Origin: an uncultured Veillonellaceae bacterium
GTDB lineage: Bacteria > Bacillota > Negativicutes > Selenomonadales > Selenomonadaceae
Reading direction: 5' to 3'
DNA: 62,818 nt
Assembly: GCA_902801565.1 (NCBI GenBank)
Contig: CADCIX010000016.1
Coordinates: forward strand, 1 to 62,818
Positions within the stretch are counted from its first letter, which is position 1, and each line of letters opens with the position of its first letter. The position numbers and the translations under genes are program-made. This document shows, piece by piece, positions 32,269 to 40,437 of this stretch. The notes under the pieces were generated by a model. That model searched no databases. It worked only from the letters and a program-made list of their open reading frames with translations, and was not told the origin of the DNA.

Positions 32269-33411
32269 ATGATTGATCTGCCTTTGAACAGATTGCAGCC
32301 GGGCATGGTCATGGCACAGAGCGTCTTGAATTCCAGTGGGGCGAGCTACCTGTCCCGTGGGCAGAAGCTGACGACGGGCTATATCGAGCGGCTTCGCCAG
32401 ATGGGGGTAAGAGCAATCCATGTGAGCTCCACCATGACCTCAGGGCCGAAGGTTCCTTTGCCGGAAGATGTGCTGGAGGAGAGGACGCGGGCGATTGCGG
32501 TAAAGCGCGTCTACGACATGTTCCAGCAAATCAATGAAAAGAAAACTTTTGATCCAGTGCCCTTGGGAAAGGCATCGGAAAGTATTCTCAATGACATCAT
32601 GACACGAAAGGGCAATCTTGTGCAGCTTACGGATCTTCGCGTCCACGATATGTATACCTTTGCCCACAGCGTGAACGTGGCGATGCTTTCCTCCCTTCTG
32701 GGTGTCCTTTGCGGGCTCTCGAAAGAGCAGCTTTCGGAGTTGACACTTGGAACCATGATGCATGATCTGGGAAAGATCAGCATTGCGAAGGAAATCCTCA
32801 ACAAGCCGGGGAGGCTGGATGATGAGGAGTTCAATATCATCAAGAGGCATCCGGTGGAAGGAAGCACCCTGATCCGATCCATGCCGCTGCCCAATGCGAA
32901 GCAGCTTTCCATTGTGGCACGGCAGCATCACGAGCACATGGACGGAAAGGGCTACCCGGACCATCGGAAGGGAGACCAGATCCACATCTACGGGCGCATC
33001 GCCGCCATTGCCGATGTATACGATGCCCTGACCAGTGTGCGCCCTTACAAGAAGGCCTATGCGCCATCGGTTGCTTATCACATCATGAAGAACTGCTCTG
33101 CCGGGCATTTTGACGAGGATCTGCTTCGGATGTTTTTCTCCAACGTGGCAATCTATCCCGTGGGAACGGTATTGAATACGACGGCGGGCTACGGCATTGT
33201 GCGGAAGGTGGAATTTGGCAAGACAGACCGGCCGGTGGTGTGCATATTTGCCGACAAGGCCTTCCGCCTTTTGAAAAAGGCCTTTGACATCGATTTCAGC
33301 ACGACTTCGAAGGATACCATTGACAAGGTGCTGAATGACACGGAACTTCTTCACTTCATCCATGAGATGAAGTTCGATCCGGCAGTCCTGCTGCTGGAGG
33401 ATGGGAAGTGA
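32269..33411 (+). CDS. HD-GYP domain cyclic-di-GMP phosphodiesterase (soluble)
   Basis: A 380-residue cytoplasmic protein. The N-terminus (LPLNRLQPGMVMAQSV...) resembles the DUF3391-type domain that often precedes HD-GYP. The HD motif is in MMHDLGKISI and the GYP motif in RQHHEHMDGKGYPDHR, with the further metal His residues in HSVNVAML and HPVEGSTL. Expected to hydrolyse c-di-GMP. It starts 4 bases after trhP. No GGDEF protein is in the window, but a second HD-GYP protein lies at 40438. Confidence 0.9.
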   Translation: MIDLPLNRLQPGMVMAQSVLNSSGASYLSRGQKLTTGYIERLRQMGVRAIHVSSTMTSGPKVPLPEDVLEERTRAIAVKRVYDMFQQINEKKTFDPVPLGKASESILNDIMTRKGNLVQLTDLRVHDMYTFAHSVNVAMLSSLLGVLCGLSKEQLSELTLGTMMHDLGKISIAKEILNKPGRLDDEEFNIIKRHPVEGSTLIRSMPLPNAKQLSIVARQHHEHMDGKGYPDHRKGDQIHIYGRIAAIADVYDALTSVRPYKKAYAPSVAYHIMKNCSAGHFDEDLLRMFFSNVAIYPVGTVLNTTAGYGIVRKVEFGKTDRPVVCIFADKAFRLLKKAFDIDFSTTSKDTIDKVLNDTELLHFIHEMKFDPAVLLLEDGK

Positions 33412-33432
33412 AATTCTGAGAGGAGGATTCCT

Positions 33433-33705
33433 ATGGTAAGGTATTTTGGGCAGGCAAGCGGGCGCGTTCAGGGGGTTGGATTCCGTTTTTTCGTCCAGCA
33501 GAATGGGGAGGCTCTTGGGCTTACGGGCTGGGTGAAGAATATGAGCGACGGCACTGTGACCATGGAGGTGCAGGGGGAGCAGGAAGCCGTGGATGAGCTG
33601 GCACGGCGCATCCAGGCAGGAAATATGTTCATCCGTGTAAAGAACCTTTCCCTGGAGGCGAGGGATGTGGTGCCAGGGGAAGAGGATTTTTCTATTCGCT
33701 ATTGA
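33433..33705 (+). CDS. acyP: Acylphosphatase
   Basis: A 90-residue enzyme with the full family signatures: SGRVQGVGFRFFVQQ (phosphate-binding Arg at about 19-23) and GWVKNMSDGTV (catalytic Asn). It hydrolyses acyl phosphates such as acetyl or carbamoyl phosphate. Strong AGAGGAGG before the ATG. Confidence 0.95.
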   Translation: MVRYFGQASGRVQGVGFRFFVQQNGEALGLTGWVKNMSDGTVTMEVQGEQEAVDELARRIQAGNMFIRVKNLSLEARDVVPGEEDFSIRY

Positions 33706-33740
33706 GTTGGATCTGGAATGCTTTGGATGGGGTGTTGTTC

Positions 33741-34184
33741 TTGAAGAAAATACTGGTACTGCATGGGCCGAACCTGAACTTGCTTGGGACACGGGAGCCT
33801 GAAATCTATGGAAGATTGACGATGGAGGATATCAACGGACGCATGGAAGAGCGTGCGAAACGTGCCGGTGTGGGCATAGACTTCTTCCAGTCGAACCACG
33901 AGGGAGCCCTTGTGGATGCCATCCAGCAGGCACGAGGGAAATATGAGTTCATCATCCTCAATGCTGCCGCCTACACCCACTACAGCATTGCCATTCGCGA
34001 TGCCATTGGGGCGGTGGATGTGCCTGTCATTGAGGTGCATTTATCGAATATTCACAAGCGGGAAGAATTCCGTCATCATTCCGTCATCTCTCCCGTGGTT
34101 ATGGGGCAGGTTGCGGGACTGGGGCTGGAAAGCTATCTGGCGGCCCTGGAGGCGGCCCTCCTGAAGATGGGGGCGGCAGAATGA
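33741..34184 (+). CDS. aroQ: 3-dehydroquinate dehydratase, type II
   Basis: A 147-residue enzyme of the shikimate pathway. LHGPNLNLLGTREPEIYG near the start contains the catalytic Tyr region; NAAAYTHYSIAIRDA and the catalytic His in EVHLSNIHKREEFRHHS follow. I start it at the TTG at 33741, which gives the family length and the usual N-terminus KKILVLHGPN; the longer reading from 33702 adds 13 unrelated residues. It overlaps the M24 peptidase by 4 bases. Confidence 0.94.
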   Translation: MKKILVLHGPNLNLLGTREPEIYGRLTMEDINGRMEERAKRAGVGIDFFQSNHEGALVDAIQQARGKYEFIILNAAAYTHYSIAIRDAIGAVDVPVIEVHLSNIHKREEFRHHSVISPVVMGQVAGLGLESYLAALEAALLKMGAAE

Positions 34185-35254
34185 TCGAAAGGCGTTTGGA
34201 GCGGCTTCGGGCATTGCTGGAGGAAAAGGGGCTGGATGCCGTTCTCGTGAACAAAATCGTTCATCTGCATTACTTTAGCGGGTTCCGGGGGGATGATTCC
34301 GTTCTCATCATTACCCGAAACAAGGCCCTTCTTGTGACGGACAGCCGCTACACGGAACAGGCAGCGAAGCAGGCTCCCCTTTTTGAAGTGGTGAAGCAGG
34401 AGAAAGGCCTTTGGAACAAGGCGGCGGAATGCTTGAAATCCCTTGCCTGTCATAAGGTGGGTTTTGAGGGAAATGCACTTCTATATGATGACTATGCACG
34501 GCTGTCGAAGCTGATGGAAGGCATGGAGTTCCAAACCGCCTTGAATCTTGATTCCCTGCGTCAGATCAAGGATGCGGAGGAAATTTCCTGCATTCGCAAG
34601 GCCTGTGAGATTGCCGACCGTGCCTTCGAGGATGTCCTCAAATTCCTGCGTCCCGGTATTTCGGAGCTTGAGGTGGCTGCGTATATGGAAAACTGCATGC
34701 GGCAGCTTGGCTCGGAGGAACCTTCCTTCAAGACCATCGTGGCATCGGGGGAGCGCGGAAGTTTGCCCCATGGAATTGCAACAGAAAAGTTGATTGTTGC
34801 GGGAGAATTTGTTACAATGGATTACGGTGCTGTTTATCGGGGATATCATTCCGATATCACGCGGACGGTCTGTGCAGGACAGGCGGATGACAGGCAGCGC
34901 ACGGTGTACCATGAGGTCCTGAAGGCGCAGCTTTTGGCGCTGGAGGCAATCCGGCCGGGAGCTTCCGGCAAGGAGGTTGACCTGATTGCCCGCGGCTCCC
35001 TGAACAAGGCAGGTTTGCTTCAGTATTTCGGTCATGGCCTTGGGCACAGCCTGGGGCTGGAGATTCATGAGGAACCGAGGCTTTCGCCGCGCAGCAAATG
35101 CGAGCATCTGGTTGCAGGCATGCTCGTCACGGATGAGCCCGGGGTATACATTCCCGGTTGGGGCGGGCTGAGAATCGAGGATACTGTCCTTGTTGCCGAA
35201 GATGGCGGCGAGCCGCTGACGAAAAGCAGCAAGAAGTTGATAGAGTTAGTTTGA
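34181..35254 (+). CDS. M24 family Xaa-Pro aminopeptidase
   Basis: A 357-residue metallopeptidase with a creatinase-like N-terminal domain and a pita-bread catalytic domain. Metal ligands are visible: TMDYGAVYRGYHSDITRTV (two Asp), GHGLGHSLGLEIHEEP (His and Glu), and GLRIEDTVLV (Glu). It removes N-terminal residues from Xaa-Pro peptides. The gene order aroQ-M24 peptidase-efp is the same as in Bacillus (yqhS-yqhT-efp). Confidence 0.93.
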   Translation: MIERRLERLRALLEEKGLDAVLVNKIVHLHYFSGFRGDDSVLIITRNKALLVTDSRYTEQAAKQAPLFEVVKQEKGLWNKAAECLKSLACHKVGFEGNALLYDDYARLSKLMEGMEFQTALNLDSLRQIKDAEEISCIRKACEIADRAFEDVLKFLRPGISELEVAAYMENCMRQLGSEEPSFKTIVASGERGSLPHGIATEKLIVAGEFVTMDYGAVYRGYHSDITRTVCAGQADDRQRTVYHEVLKAQLLALEAIRPGASGKEVDLIARGSLNKAGLLQYFGHGLGHSLGLEIHEEPRLSPRSKCEHLVAGMLVTDEPGVYIPGWGGLRIEDTVLVAEDGGEPLTKSSKKLIELV

Positions 35255-35287
35255 AGAGTTTTGAAGAGATTTTGGAGGATGCAAGAA

Positions 35288-35845
35288 ATGATTTCAAGTA
35301 CTGATTTCCGTACCGGTTTGACCATCGAGATTGATGGCGGTGTCTGGCAGATTGTGGATTTCCAGCATGTAAAGCCGGGCAAGGGCGCCGCTTTTGTGCG
35401 CACGAAGATCAAGAATGTGGAGACGGGGGCTGTGGTGGAGCGCACCTTCAACCCCAATGAGAAGATGCCCGCAGCCCATCTCGACACGCGCAGCATGCAG
35501 TATCTTTATGAAGCCGATGGCGCGTACACCTTCATGGATTCGGAGAGCTATGAACAGACGGAGCTCACGAAGGAGCAGCTCGGCGATGCACTGAACTATC
35601 TCATGGAGAATATGGATGTGAGCATCCAGTCCTTCAAGGGGCGTATCATCGGCATCACCCTGCCGAATTCCGTCAACCTCAAGGTCGTTGAGTGCGAGCC
35701 CAGTGTCAAGGGCAACACGGCAACGGGGGCGACGAAGATGGCGAAGGTGGAGACTGGCTATGAGGTTCGCGTTCCTCTGTTCGTCAACGAAGGCGATGTG
35801 CTTCGTATCGATACGCGCACCGGCAATTACATCGAGCGCGCATAA
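35288..35845 (+). CDS. efp: Elongation factor P
   Basis: A 185-residue factor that helps ribosomes at polyproline stretches. The N-terminal domain has the tip loop KPGKGAAF with the lysine that may be modified (about residue 32), then two OB domains, ending RIDTRTGNYIERA. The ATG at 35288 with GGAGG 9 bases upstream is preferred over in-frame ATGs at 35261 and 35279. Confidence 0.96.
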   Translation: MISSTDFRTGLTIEIDGGVWQIVDFQHVKPGKGAAFVRTKIKNVETGAVVERTFNPNEKMPAAHLDTRSMQYLYEADGAYTFMDSESYEQTELTKEQLGDALNYLMENMDVSIQSFKGRIIGITLPNSVNLKVVECEPSVKGNTATGATKMAKVETGYEVRVPLFVNEGDVLRIDTRTGNYIERA

Positions 35846-35996
35846 AACCTGCTTGTTTTGGGGCTGCTGCATCTTTCTTGCGGCAGCCTTTTCGATTTTT
35901 CTTCTCATGGTAGCAGGAATATTCTTCCCTATGGCGAAATAAAGAATTATAGGATAAGTCTATAGAATAAGGCAATTTGCCTGAGGAGGTTTTAGC

Positions 35997-36407
35997 ATGG
36001 ACGAGAAAAAAGAAAAAGTCATTGCAACAAAGAAGGACACATCCCTTGGAACTGTGCGCATTGCCGATGAGGTAGTGAGCATCATTGCAGGACTGGCAGC
36101 AACGGAGATTACTGGTATTGCCGGCATGAGCGGCGGCCTTGTCGGCGGTATTGCGGAAATCCTGGGGCGCAAGAATTTCGCCAAGGGCGTCAAGGTAGAG
36201 GTCGGCGAGCGCGAGGCAGCTGTGGATCTCTACATCATCGTGAAGTACGGCGTGCGCATTCCCGATGTCGCACTTGCTGTACAGGAGAATGTGAAGCAGG
36301 CCATCGAGACCATGACGGGGCTTTCCGTGGTAGAGGTAAATGTTCATGTGCAGGGCGTAGGATTCCCGGATGAGGAGCCGAAGGACGATGAGATCCGCGT
36401 CCGCTAG
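35997..36407 (+). CDS. Asp23/Gls24 family envelope stress protein
   Basis: A 136-residue protein of the Asp23/DUF322 family (GTVRIADEVVSIIAGLAATEITGIAGMSGG...). In Staphylococcus Asp23 is tethered to the membrane by AmaP, which is encoded next. Strong GAGGAGG before the ATG. First of an asp23-amaP-DUF2273 trio between efp and nusB. Confidence 0.93.
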   Translation: MDEKKEKVIATKKDTSLGTVRIADEVVSIIAGLAATEITGIAGMSGGLVGGIAEILGRKNFAKGVKVEVGEREAAVDLYIIVKYGVRIPDVALAVQENVKQAIETMTGLSVVEVNVHVQGVGFPDEEPKDDEIRVR

Positions 36408-36421
36408 GAAGAGGCTGGATC

Positions 36422-36991
36422 ATGGGGATCATCAATCGTTTTTTGTTGTTTTTTTATGCACTGGCCATCGGTGTGCTGGCCATCGGTGCATTAGCAGCAT
36501 GCCTTAAGGCCCTGCCGGAACGCATATGGAGCAATGAACTCAGCTATGCTTTCATGCAACAGGAGTGCCTGACGGCAGCGGCAGTTTTTCTTGCCCTGAG
36601 TCTCTATTTTGTCGGGTATTGCTTTTTTTCCGGAAAATCCTCTGATTCCGCTGCATCCGGAGAGGTCATCGTCGTGAAAGGCGGTGCAGGGGATGTGCGG
36701 GTATCTGTGGATGCAGTGCGCAATCTGGCAGAGCGTGAAGCACGGGCCGTCCCTTCTGTTCGGGATGCGAAAGTCCGGATACGGACTGCATCATCGGAGG
36801 ATTGTCCGTTTCGGGTAGAGGCTCATCTGATTCTTCTGATGGGTGCCAATGTGCCTCAGGTGTCCCATGCAGTGACAGAGAACATCAAGGCACAGATTCG
36901 GCACACGATGGACTTTTCGGATGTGCCTGTGACCGTAACGGTCTCGGATATCTCAAATGCACCGGTGGAAAAGAGAAAGCGCGTGGTTTGA
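36422..36991 (+). CDS. amaP: AmaP-like Asp23 membrane anchor
   Basis: A 189-residue protein with two N-terminal membrane helices (about 6-28 and 45-68) and a C-terminal cytoplasmic domain that resembles Asp23 itself (VSVDAVRNLAEREARAVPSV). In Staphylococcus AmaP anchors Asp23 to the membrane. It starts 14 bases after asp23. Confidence 0.87.
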   Translation: MGIINRFLLFFYALAIGVLAIGALAACLKALPERIWSNELSYAFMQQECLTAAAVFLALSLYFVGYCFFSGKSSDSAASGEVIVVKGGAGDVRVSVDAVRNLAEREARAVPSVRDAKVRIRTASSEDCPFRVEAHLILLMGANVPQVSHAVTENIKAQIRHTMDFSDVPVTVTVSDISNAPVEKRKRVV

Positions 36992-36992
36992 T

Positions 36993-37232
36993 ATGAAGGA
37001 TGAAATGAGAGAGCTGATAGGGGATTTGTGGCAGAATCATCGCTGCAAGATGGTGGGGCTGCTTCTGGGATTAGTCATAGGGATATCGATCCTTCTCTTC
37101 GGTTTCTGGAATACGGTGTTTGTTCTGCTCTGCGGTCTGCTGGGGCTTTTCATCGGCATCAAGCTGGACAAGGGAGAGGATTTCCTGGCGCACATGGACC
37201 GGTTTTTCCCGGACCGGTTCCAGCGCTGGTAA
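36993..37232 (+). CDS. DUF2273 small membrane protein
   Basis: A 79-residue protein with two hydrophobic helices (about 20-35 and 38-55) ending IGIKLDKGEDFLAHMDRFFPDRFQRW. DUF2273 proteins regularly accompany Asp23 and AmaP. The function is unknown; probably part of the same membrane assembly. The ATG at 36993 is 1 base after the amaP stop. Confidence 0.85.
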   Translation: MKDEMRELIGDLWQNHRCKMVGLLLGLVIGISILLFGFWNTVFVLLCGLLGLFIGIKLDKGEDFLAHMDRFFPDRFQRW

Positions 37233-37256
37233 GGAATCTGGGTAAGGAAGGTTTTT

Positions 37257-37679
37257 ATGAGTCGTAGACAAGCAAGAGAAGTAGCATTGCAGGCGCTTTT
37301 CCAGCTGGACCTGAACCGCAGTGAGGGAGAGGGCCAGCAGGAGATGTATGAAACACTGGCGCTTGACACAGCGCTGGGAGAGAATGAGAAACTGCCGAAG
37401 CGCGACAGGGAATATGCCCGTATCATTGTCCAGGGCACGCGGCAACATCTGGAAGCCATTGATGAGATGCTTGCCGCTGCATCCCATGAGTGGAAGGTGG
37501 AGCGCATGGCTGCGGTGGATCGCAACATCGCGCGGCTGGCTGTCTTTGAGATACGGTTTGGCCAGGAAGAGATCACGCCGAAGATTGTCATCAATGAGGC
37601 GGTGGAGCTGGCCAAGAAATACGGAACGGATGACTCCGGGCGTTTTGTCAACGGGATTCTGGGCGCAATTGTCAAGTAG
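37257..37679 (+). CDS. nusB: Transcription antitermination factor NusB
   Basis: A 140-residue all-helical protein starting SRRQAREVALQALFQLDL, with the C-terminal VINEAVELAKKYGTDDSGRFVNGILG. With NusE (S10) it binds boxA in rRNA leaders for antitermination. Followed by a strong terminator, then the 94-nt repeat and xseA. folD, which often follows nusB, is not here. Confidence 0.96.
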   Translation: MSRRQAREVALQALFQLDLNRSEGEGQQEMYETLALDTALGENEKLPKRDREYARIIVQGTRQHLEAIDEMLAAASHEWKVERMAAVDRNIARLAVFEIRFGQEEITPKIVINEAVELAKKYGTDDSGRFVNGILGAIVK

Positions 37680-37692
37680 AGCAGTTCACCTT

Positions 37693-37718
37693 GCCAGACA
37701 TTGTGTCTGGCTTTTTTC
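37693..37718 (+). terminator. Terminator after nusB
   Basis: GCCAGACA-TTG-TGTCTGGC plus TTTTTTC: perfect 8-bp stem and U tract. It separates the asp23-nusB unit from xseA. Confidence 0.9.
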
Positions 37719-37722
37719 TTTC

Positions 37723-37816
37723 CTATGAAATCTTGGCGAGTCAAGCCCGAAGGGCACAGAATCGGTTAGATTTCGTGTAAGGGCGTAGTGCGAAACATCG
37801 TTTCGCACGGAGTTTG
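37723..37816 (+). repeat. 94-nt structured leader repeat, copy 2 (before xseA)
   Basis: Same length as copy 1 with about 7 substitutions. Hairpins GCCC-GAA-GGGC and GTGCGAAA-CATCG-TTTCGCAC are intact; the loop base change (CACCG to CATCG) leaves the stem unchanged. The xseA ATG is 16 bases further on. Confidence 0.9.
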
Positions 37817-37831
37817 CATGGTGGAGGAAAT

Positions 37832-39034
37832 ATGGCAATTCATAGTGTGAGTGATGTCACGAAGTACATCAAGGGAATGTTCAGCAGGGAAGCGCTTCTG
37901 CAGGGGCTCCTGGTCCGGGGGGAAGTGTCGAACTTCAAGCGCTATGCCTCGGGACATTGTTATTTTACCCTGAAGGACGCGCTGGCAAGCATAAAATGTG
38001 TCATGTTCCGCAGCCGTGCGCAGAATCTGAGGTTCCAGCCGGAAAACGGCATGTGCGTTGTTGCGGGCGGCAGCATTTCGGTCTACGAGCGGGACGGGGC
38101 GTACCAGCTCTATGTGGACAGCCTTGCACCCGAGGGAGCAGGGGAGCTGGCCCTGGCCTTTGAGCAGAGAAAGGCACGCCTCATGGCGGAAGGGCTTTTC
38201 GATGAGACTCATAAGAAGGCCATTCCTGCGTTTCCGAGGCGGATCGGCGTGGTGACCTCCTCCTCCGGGGCGGTCCTTCGGGACATTTATCGCGTCTCGA
38301 AGCGCCGCAATCCCCGTGTGCAGCTCATCCTCTTCCCGTCCCAGGTGCAGGGGGATGGGGCAGCGGAGCAGATAGCGGAAGGCATCCGCTTCTTCAATGA
38401 GAAGTATCCCGTGGATGTCCTCATTGTGGGGCGGGGCGGCGGTTCCATGGAGGATTTGTGGGCCTTCAATGAGGAGGTGCTGGTTCGGGCAATTTTCGCC
38501 TCAGGCATCCCCGTGATTTCGGCAGTGGGACATGAGACGGATTTTACGCTGGCGGACTTTGTGAGCGATTTGAGGGCCGCGACGCCCTCCCAGGCGGCGG
38601 AGCTGGCGGTGCCGGATTCCGGTGAATTGTTGCGCCATATCCGCAGTCTGCAGGCACGTTTGCAGACTGCGGCCAGGCGTGGATTGCAGGAAAAACGCTC
38701 CCGGCTGGAAGCCTGCCGGAAAAGCACGTTCCTGGCAAATCCGCAGAACCTGCTTTTCCAGCGGCAGCAGCGCTTGGACATGGCCATGCGCCGCCTTGGA
38801 TATGCAGCGAGGGAGCAGATCAGGGAAAAACGGCACCGTTTTGACATGCAGCTGGAGAAGATGGACATGCTGAATCCTGCGCGAGTCCTCAGGCGAGGCT
38901 ACAGCATCGTGGAGCATGAAGGCGGCTTGCTGCATAGCATCAAGGAAGTCCATGAGGGGAGCTACTTGCGGCTCATTCTGGCGGACGGAGAACTTCGGGC
39001 CACAGTAGACCGATTGGGAAAGGCAGGGAAATGA
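37832..39034 (+). CDS. xseA: Exodeoxyribonuclease VII large subunit
   Basis: A 400-residue subunit: N-terminal OB fold (HSVSDVTKYIKGMFSREALLQ, VRGEVSNFKRYASGHCYFTLKD), the catalytic region with GVVTSSSGAVLRDI and VGRGGGSMEDLWAFNEE, VGHETDFTLADFVSD, and a C-terminal coiled coil with the tail RRGYSIV. Degrades single-stranded DNA with XseB. The ATG at 37832 follows GGAGG; preceded by the 94-nt repeat after the nusB terminator. Confidence 0.95.
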   Translation: MAIHSVSDVTKYIKGMFSREALLQGLLVRGEVSNFKRYASGHCYFTLKDALASIKCVMFRSRAQNLRFQPENGMCVVAGGSISVYERDGAYQLYVDSLAPEGAGELALAFEQRKARLMAEGLFDETHKKAIPAFPRRIGVVTSSSGAVLRDIYRVSKRRNPRVQLILFPSQVQGDGAAEQIAEGIRFFNEKYPVDVLIVGRGGGSMEDLWAFNEEVLVRAIFASGIPVISAVGHETDFTLADFVSDLRAATPSQAAELAVPDSGELLRHIRSLQARLQTAARRGLQEKRSRLEACRKSTFLANPQNLLFQRQQRLDMAMRRLGYAAREQIREKRHRFDMQLEKMDMLNPARVLRRGYSIVEHEGGLLHSIKEVHEGSYLRLILADGELRATVDRLGKAGK

Positions 39035-39035
39035 A

Positions 39036-39275
39036 ATGCCGAGAAAAAAAGAAGCAACCTTCGAGGAAAACCTTGGGCGGTTGGAGGCCATTGTGGAGCA
39101 GATGGAATCCGGCGAGGCCAGCCTTGCGGATCTCATGAAGAACTACTCCGAGGGCGTGGAGCTTTCCAAGAAATGCATGAGCGCGCTGGCGATTGCAGAG
39201 AAGACCATGGATCTCCTCGTGAAGGAAGAAAATGGAACGGTGCAGGAAGCAGAACTGAAAATAGAGGGTGAATGA
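39036..39275 (+). CDS. xseB: Exodeoxyribonuclease VII small subunit
   Basis: A 79-residue helical protein (FEENLGRLEAIVEQMESGEASLADLMKNYSEG) that coats the coiled coil of XseA. It begins 1 base after xseA and ends 3 bases before ispA. Confidence 0.95.
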   Translation: MPRKKEATFEENLGRLEAIVEQMESGEASLADLMKNYSEGVELSKKCMSALAIAEKTMDLLVKEENGTVQEAELKIEGE

Positions 39276-39278
39276 AGC

Positions 39279-40157
39279 ATGTTGAAGGAACTTTGGAAGA
39301 GGCGGCTGGATTTAGTGGAAAAGAAGCTCATCGAGGAGCTTCATGAGGAAGAAGCACTGGATGAGACCCTTTGCGCCTCCATGAAATACAGCCTGATGGC
39401 AGGCGGCAAGAGGCTGCGCCCGGTCCTTTTGATGGCTGCTGCAGATGCGGTGGGAGCCGAGGGGGATACGTTTGTTACCACCGGCTGCGCCATCGAGATG
39501 ATCCATACCTATTCCCTCATCCACGATGACCTTCCGGCCATGGATGATGACGACTATCGCCGGGGGAAGCTCACGAACCACAAGGTCTATGGGGATGGCA
39601 TGGCCATTCTGGCAGGGGATGCCCTGCTGACGATGGCCTTTGAGGTCATGTTGCGGCAGGAGGGAGTCTCTCCTGCACAGATGGCCGCTGTCGTGCGGGA
39701 GATGAGCATCGCGGCAGGCCCCAATGGGATGGTGGGGGGACAGGCCATTGACCTGGAATCCGAAAACAAGAGGATTGGCCTGGAGCAGCTGCAGAAGATG
39801 CACATGGGGAAGACCGGAGCGCTTTTCCGTGCGGCCATCCGTTCCGGTGCTATTCTTGGAGGGGCGACGGAGGAGCAGTTGGAGGCCTTGACCAGCTATG
39901 CGGACAAGTTCGGCCTGGCCTTCCAGATCACCGACGACATCCTGGACGTCACAGGAGATGAGGAGACCATAGGGAAGCCCGTGGGCAGCGATGAACGCAA
40001 CCACAAATCTACCTATGTGACGCTGACCTCCCTGAAAGATGCAAAAAAGCTGGCCATCACCACGGTGGATGAGGCCGTCGAGGCATTGGACAGCTTTGGG
40101 GACGAGGCAGATTTCCTTCGGGATCTGGCGACCTATCTCATTGCGCGGAACAAATAG
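39279..40157 (+). CDS. ispA: Farnesyl diphosphate synthase (polyprenyl synthetase)
   Basis: A 292-residue all-helical prenyltransferase. First Asp-rich motif IHDDLPAMDDDDYRRG (type II bacterial form with a two-residue insertion), second Asp-rich motif ITDDILDVTGD. It makes farnesyl diphosphate for undecaprenyl phosphate and quinones. dxs, which usually follows ispA, is missing here; an 82-residue unknown and an HD-GYP gene follow instead. Confidence 0.95.
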   Translation: MLKELWKRRLDLVEKKLIEELHEEEALDETLCASMKYSLMAGGKRLRPVLLMAAADAVGAEGDTFVTTGCAIEMIHTYSLIHDDLPAMDDDDYRRGKLTNHKVYGDGMAILAGDALLTMAFEVMLRQEGVSPAQMAAVVREMSIAAGPNGMVGGQAIDLESENKRIGLEQLQKMHMGKTGALFRAAIRSGAILGGATEEQLEALTSYADKFGLAFQITDDILDVTGDEETIGKPVGSDERNHKSTYVTLTSLKDAKKLAITTVDEAVEALDSFGDEADFLRDLATYLIARNK

Positions 40158-40173
40158 CAAAGGAGGGATGATG

Positions 40174-40422
40174 ATGAGAAAACCGATGATAAAACAGGAT
40201 ATCATTGAGAGCCAGAGCACGGTGCAGAAGCCGCGATCTCCGCAGGAAATCCTGGCCCGCTACAATCTGAAGCGGCAGCAGTACAAGGAACTCAAGATGA
40301 TGTGCGACAACAGCCCGGAAAAGCGGGAGCAGCTTGCCATGCTCTATGCAGAGGCCAAGGTGATGGGGTGGGCGCTGGGAAAGGACGAAAAGACCATCAT
40401 CCAGGAGATCAACTTCCGTTGA
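40174..40422 (+). CDS. Small hypothetical protein after ispA
   Basis: An 82-residue basic, mostly helical protein (MRKPMIKQDIIES...EKTIIQEINFR) without a signal peptide or membrane helix. An AGGAGGG site lies 6 bases before the ATG at 40174; in-frame ATGs at 40168 and 40171 are too close. It is 16 bases after ispA and 15 before the HD-GYP gene, so it belongs to the xseA-ispA operon. I do not recognise the family. Confidence 0.75.
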   Translation: MRKPMIKQDIIESQSTVQKPRSPQEILARYNLKRQQYKELKMMCDNSPEKREQLAMLYAEAKVMGWALGKDEKTIIQEINFR

Positions 40423-40437
40423 GGGTAACGAAACCTT

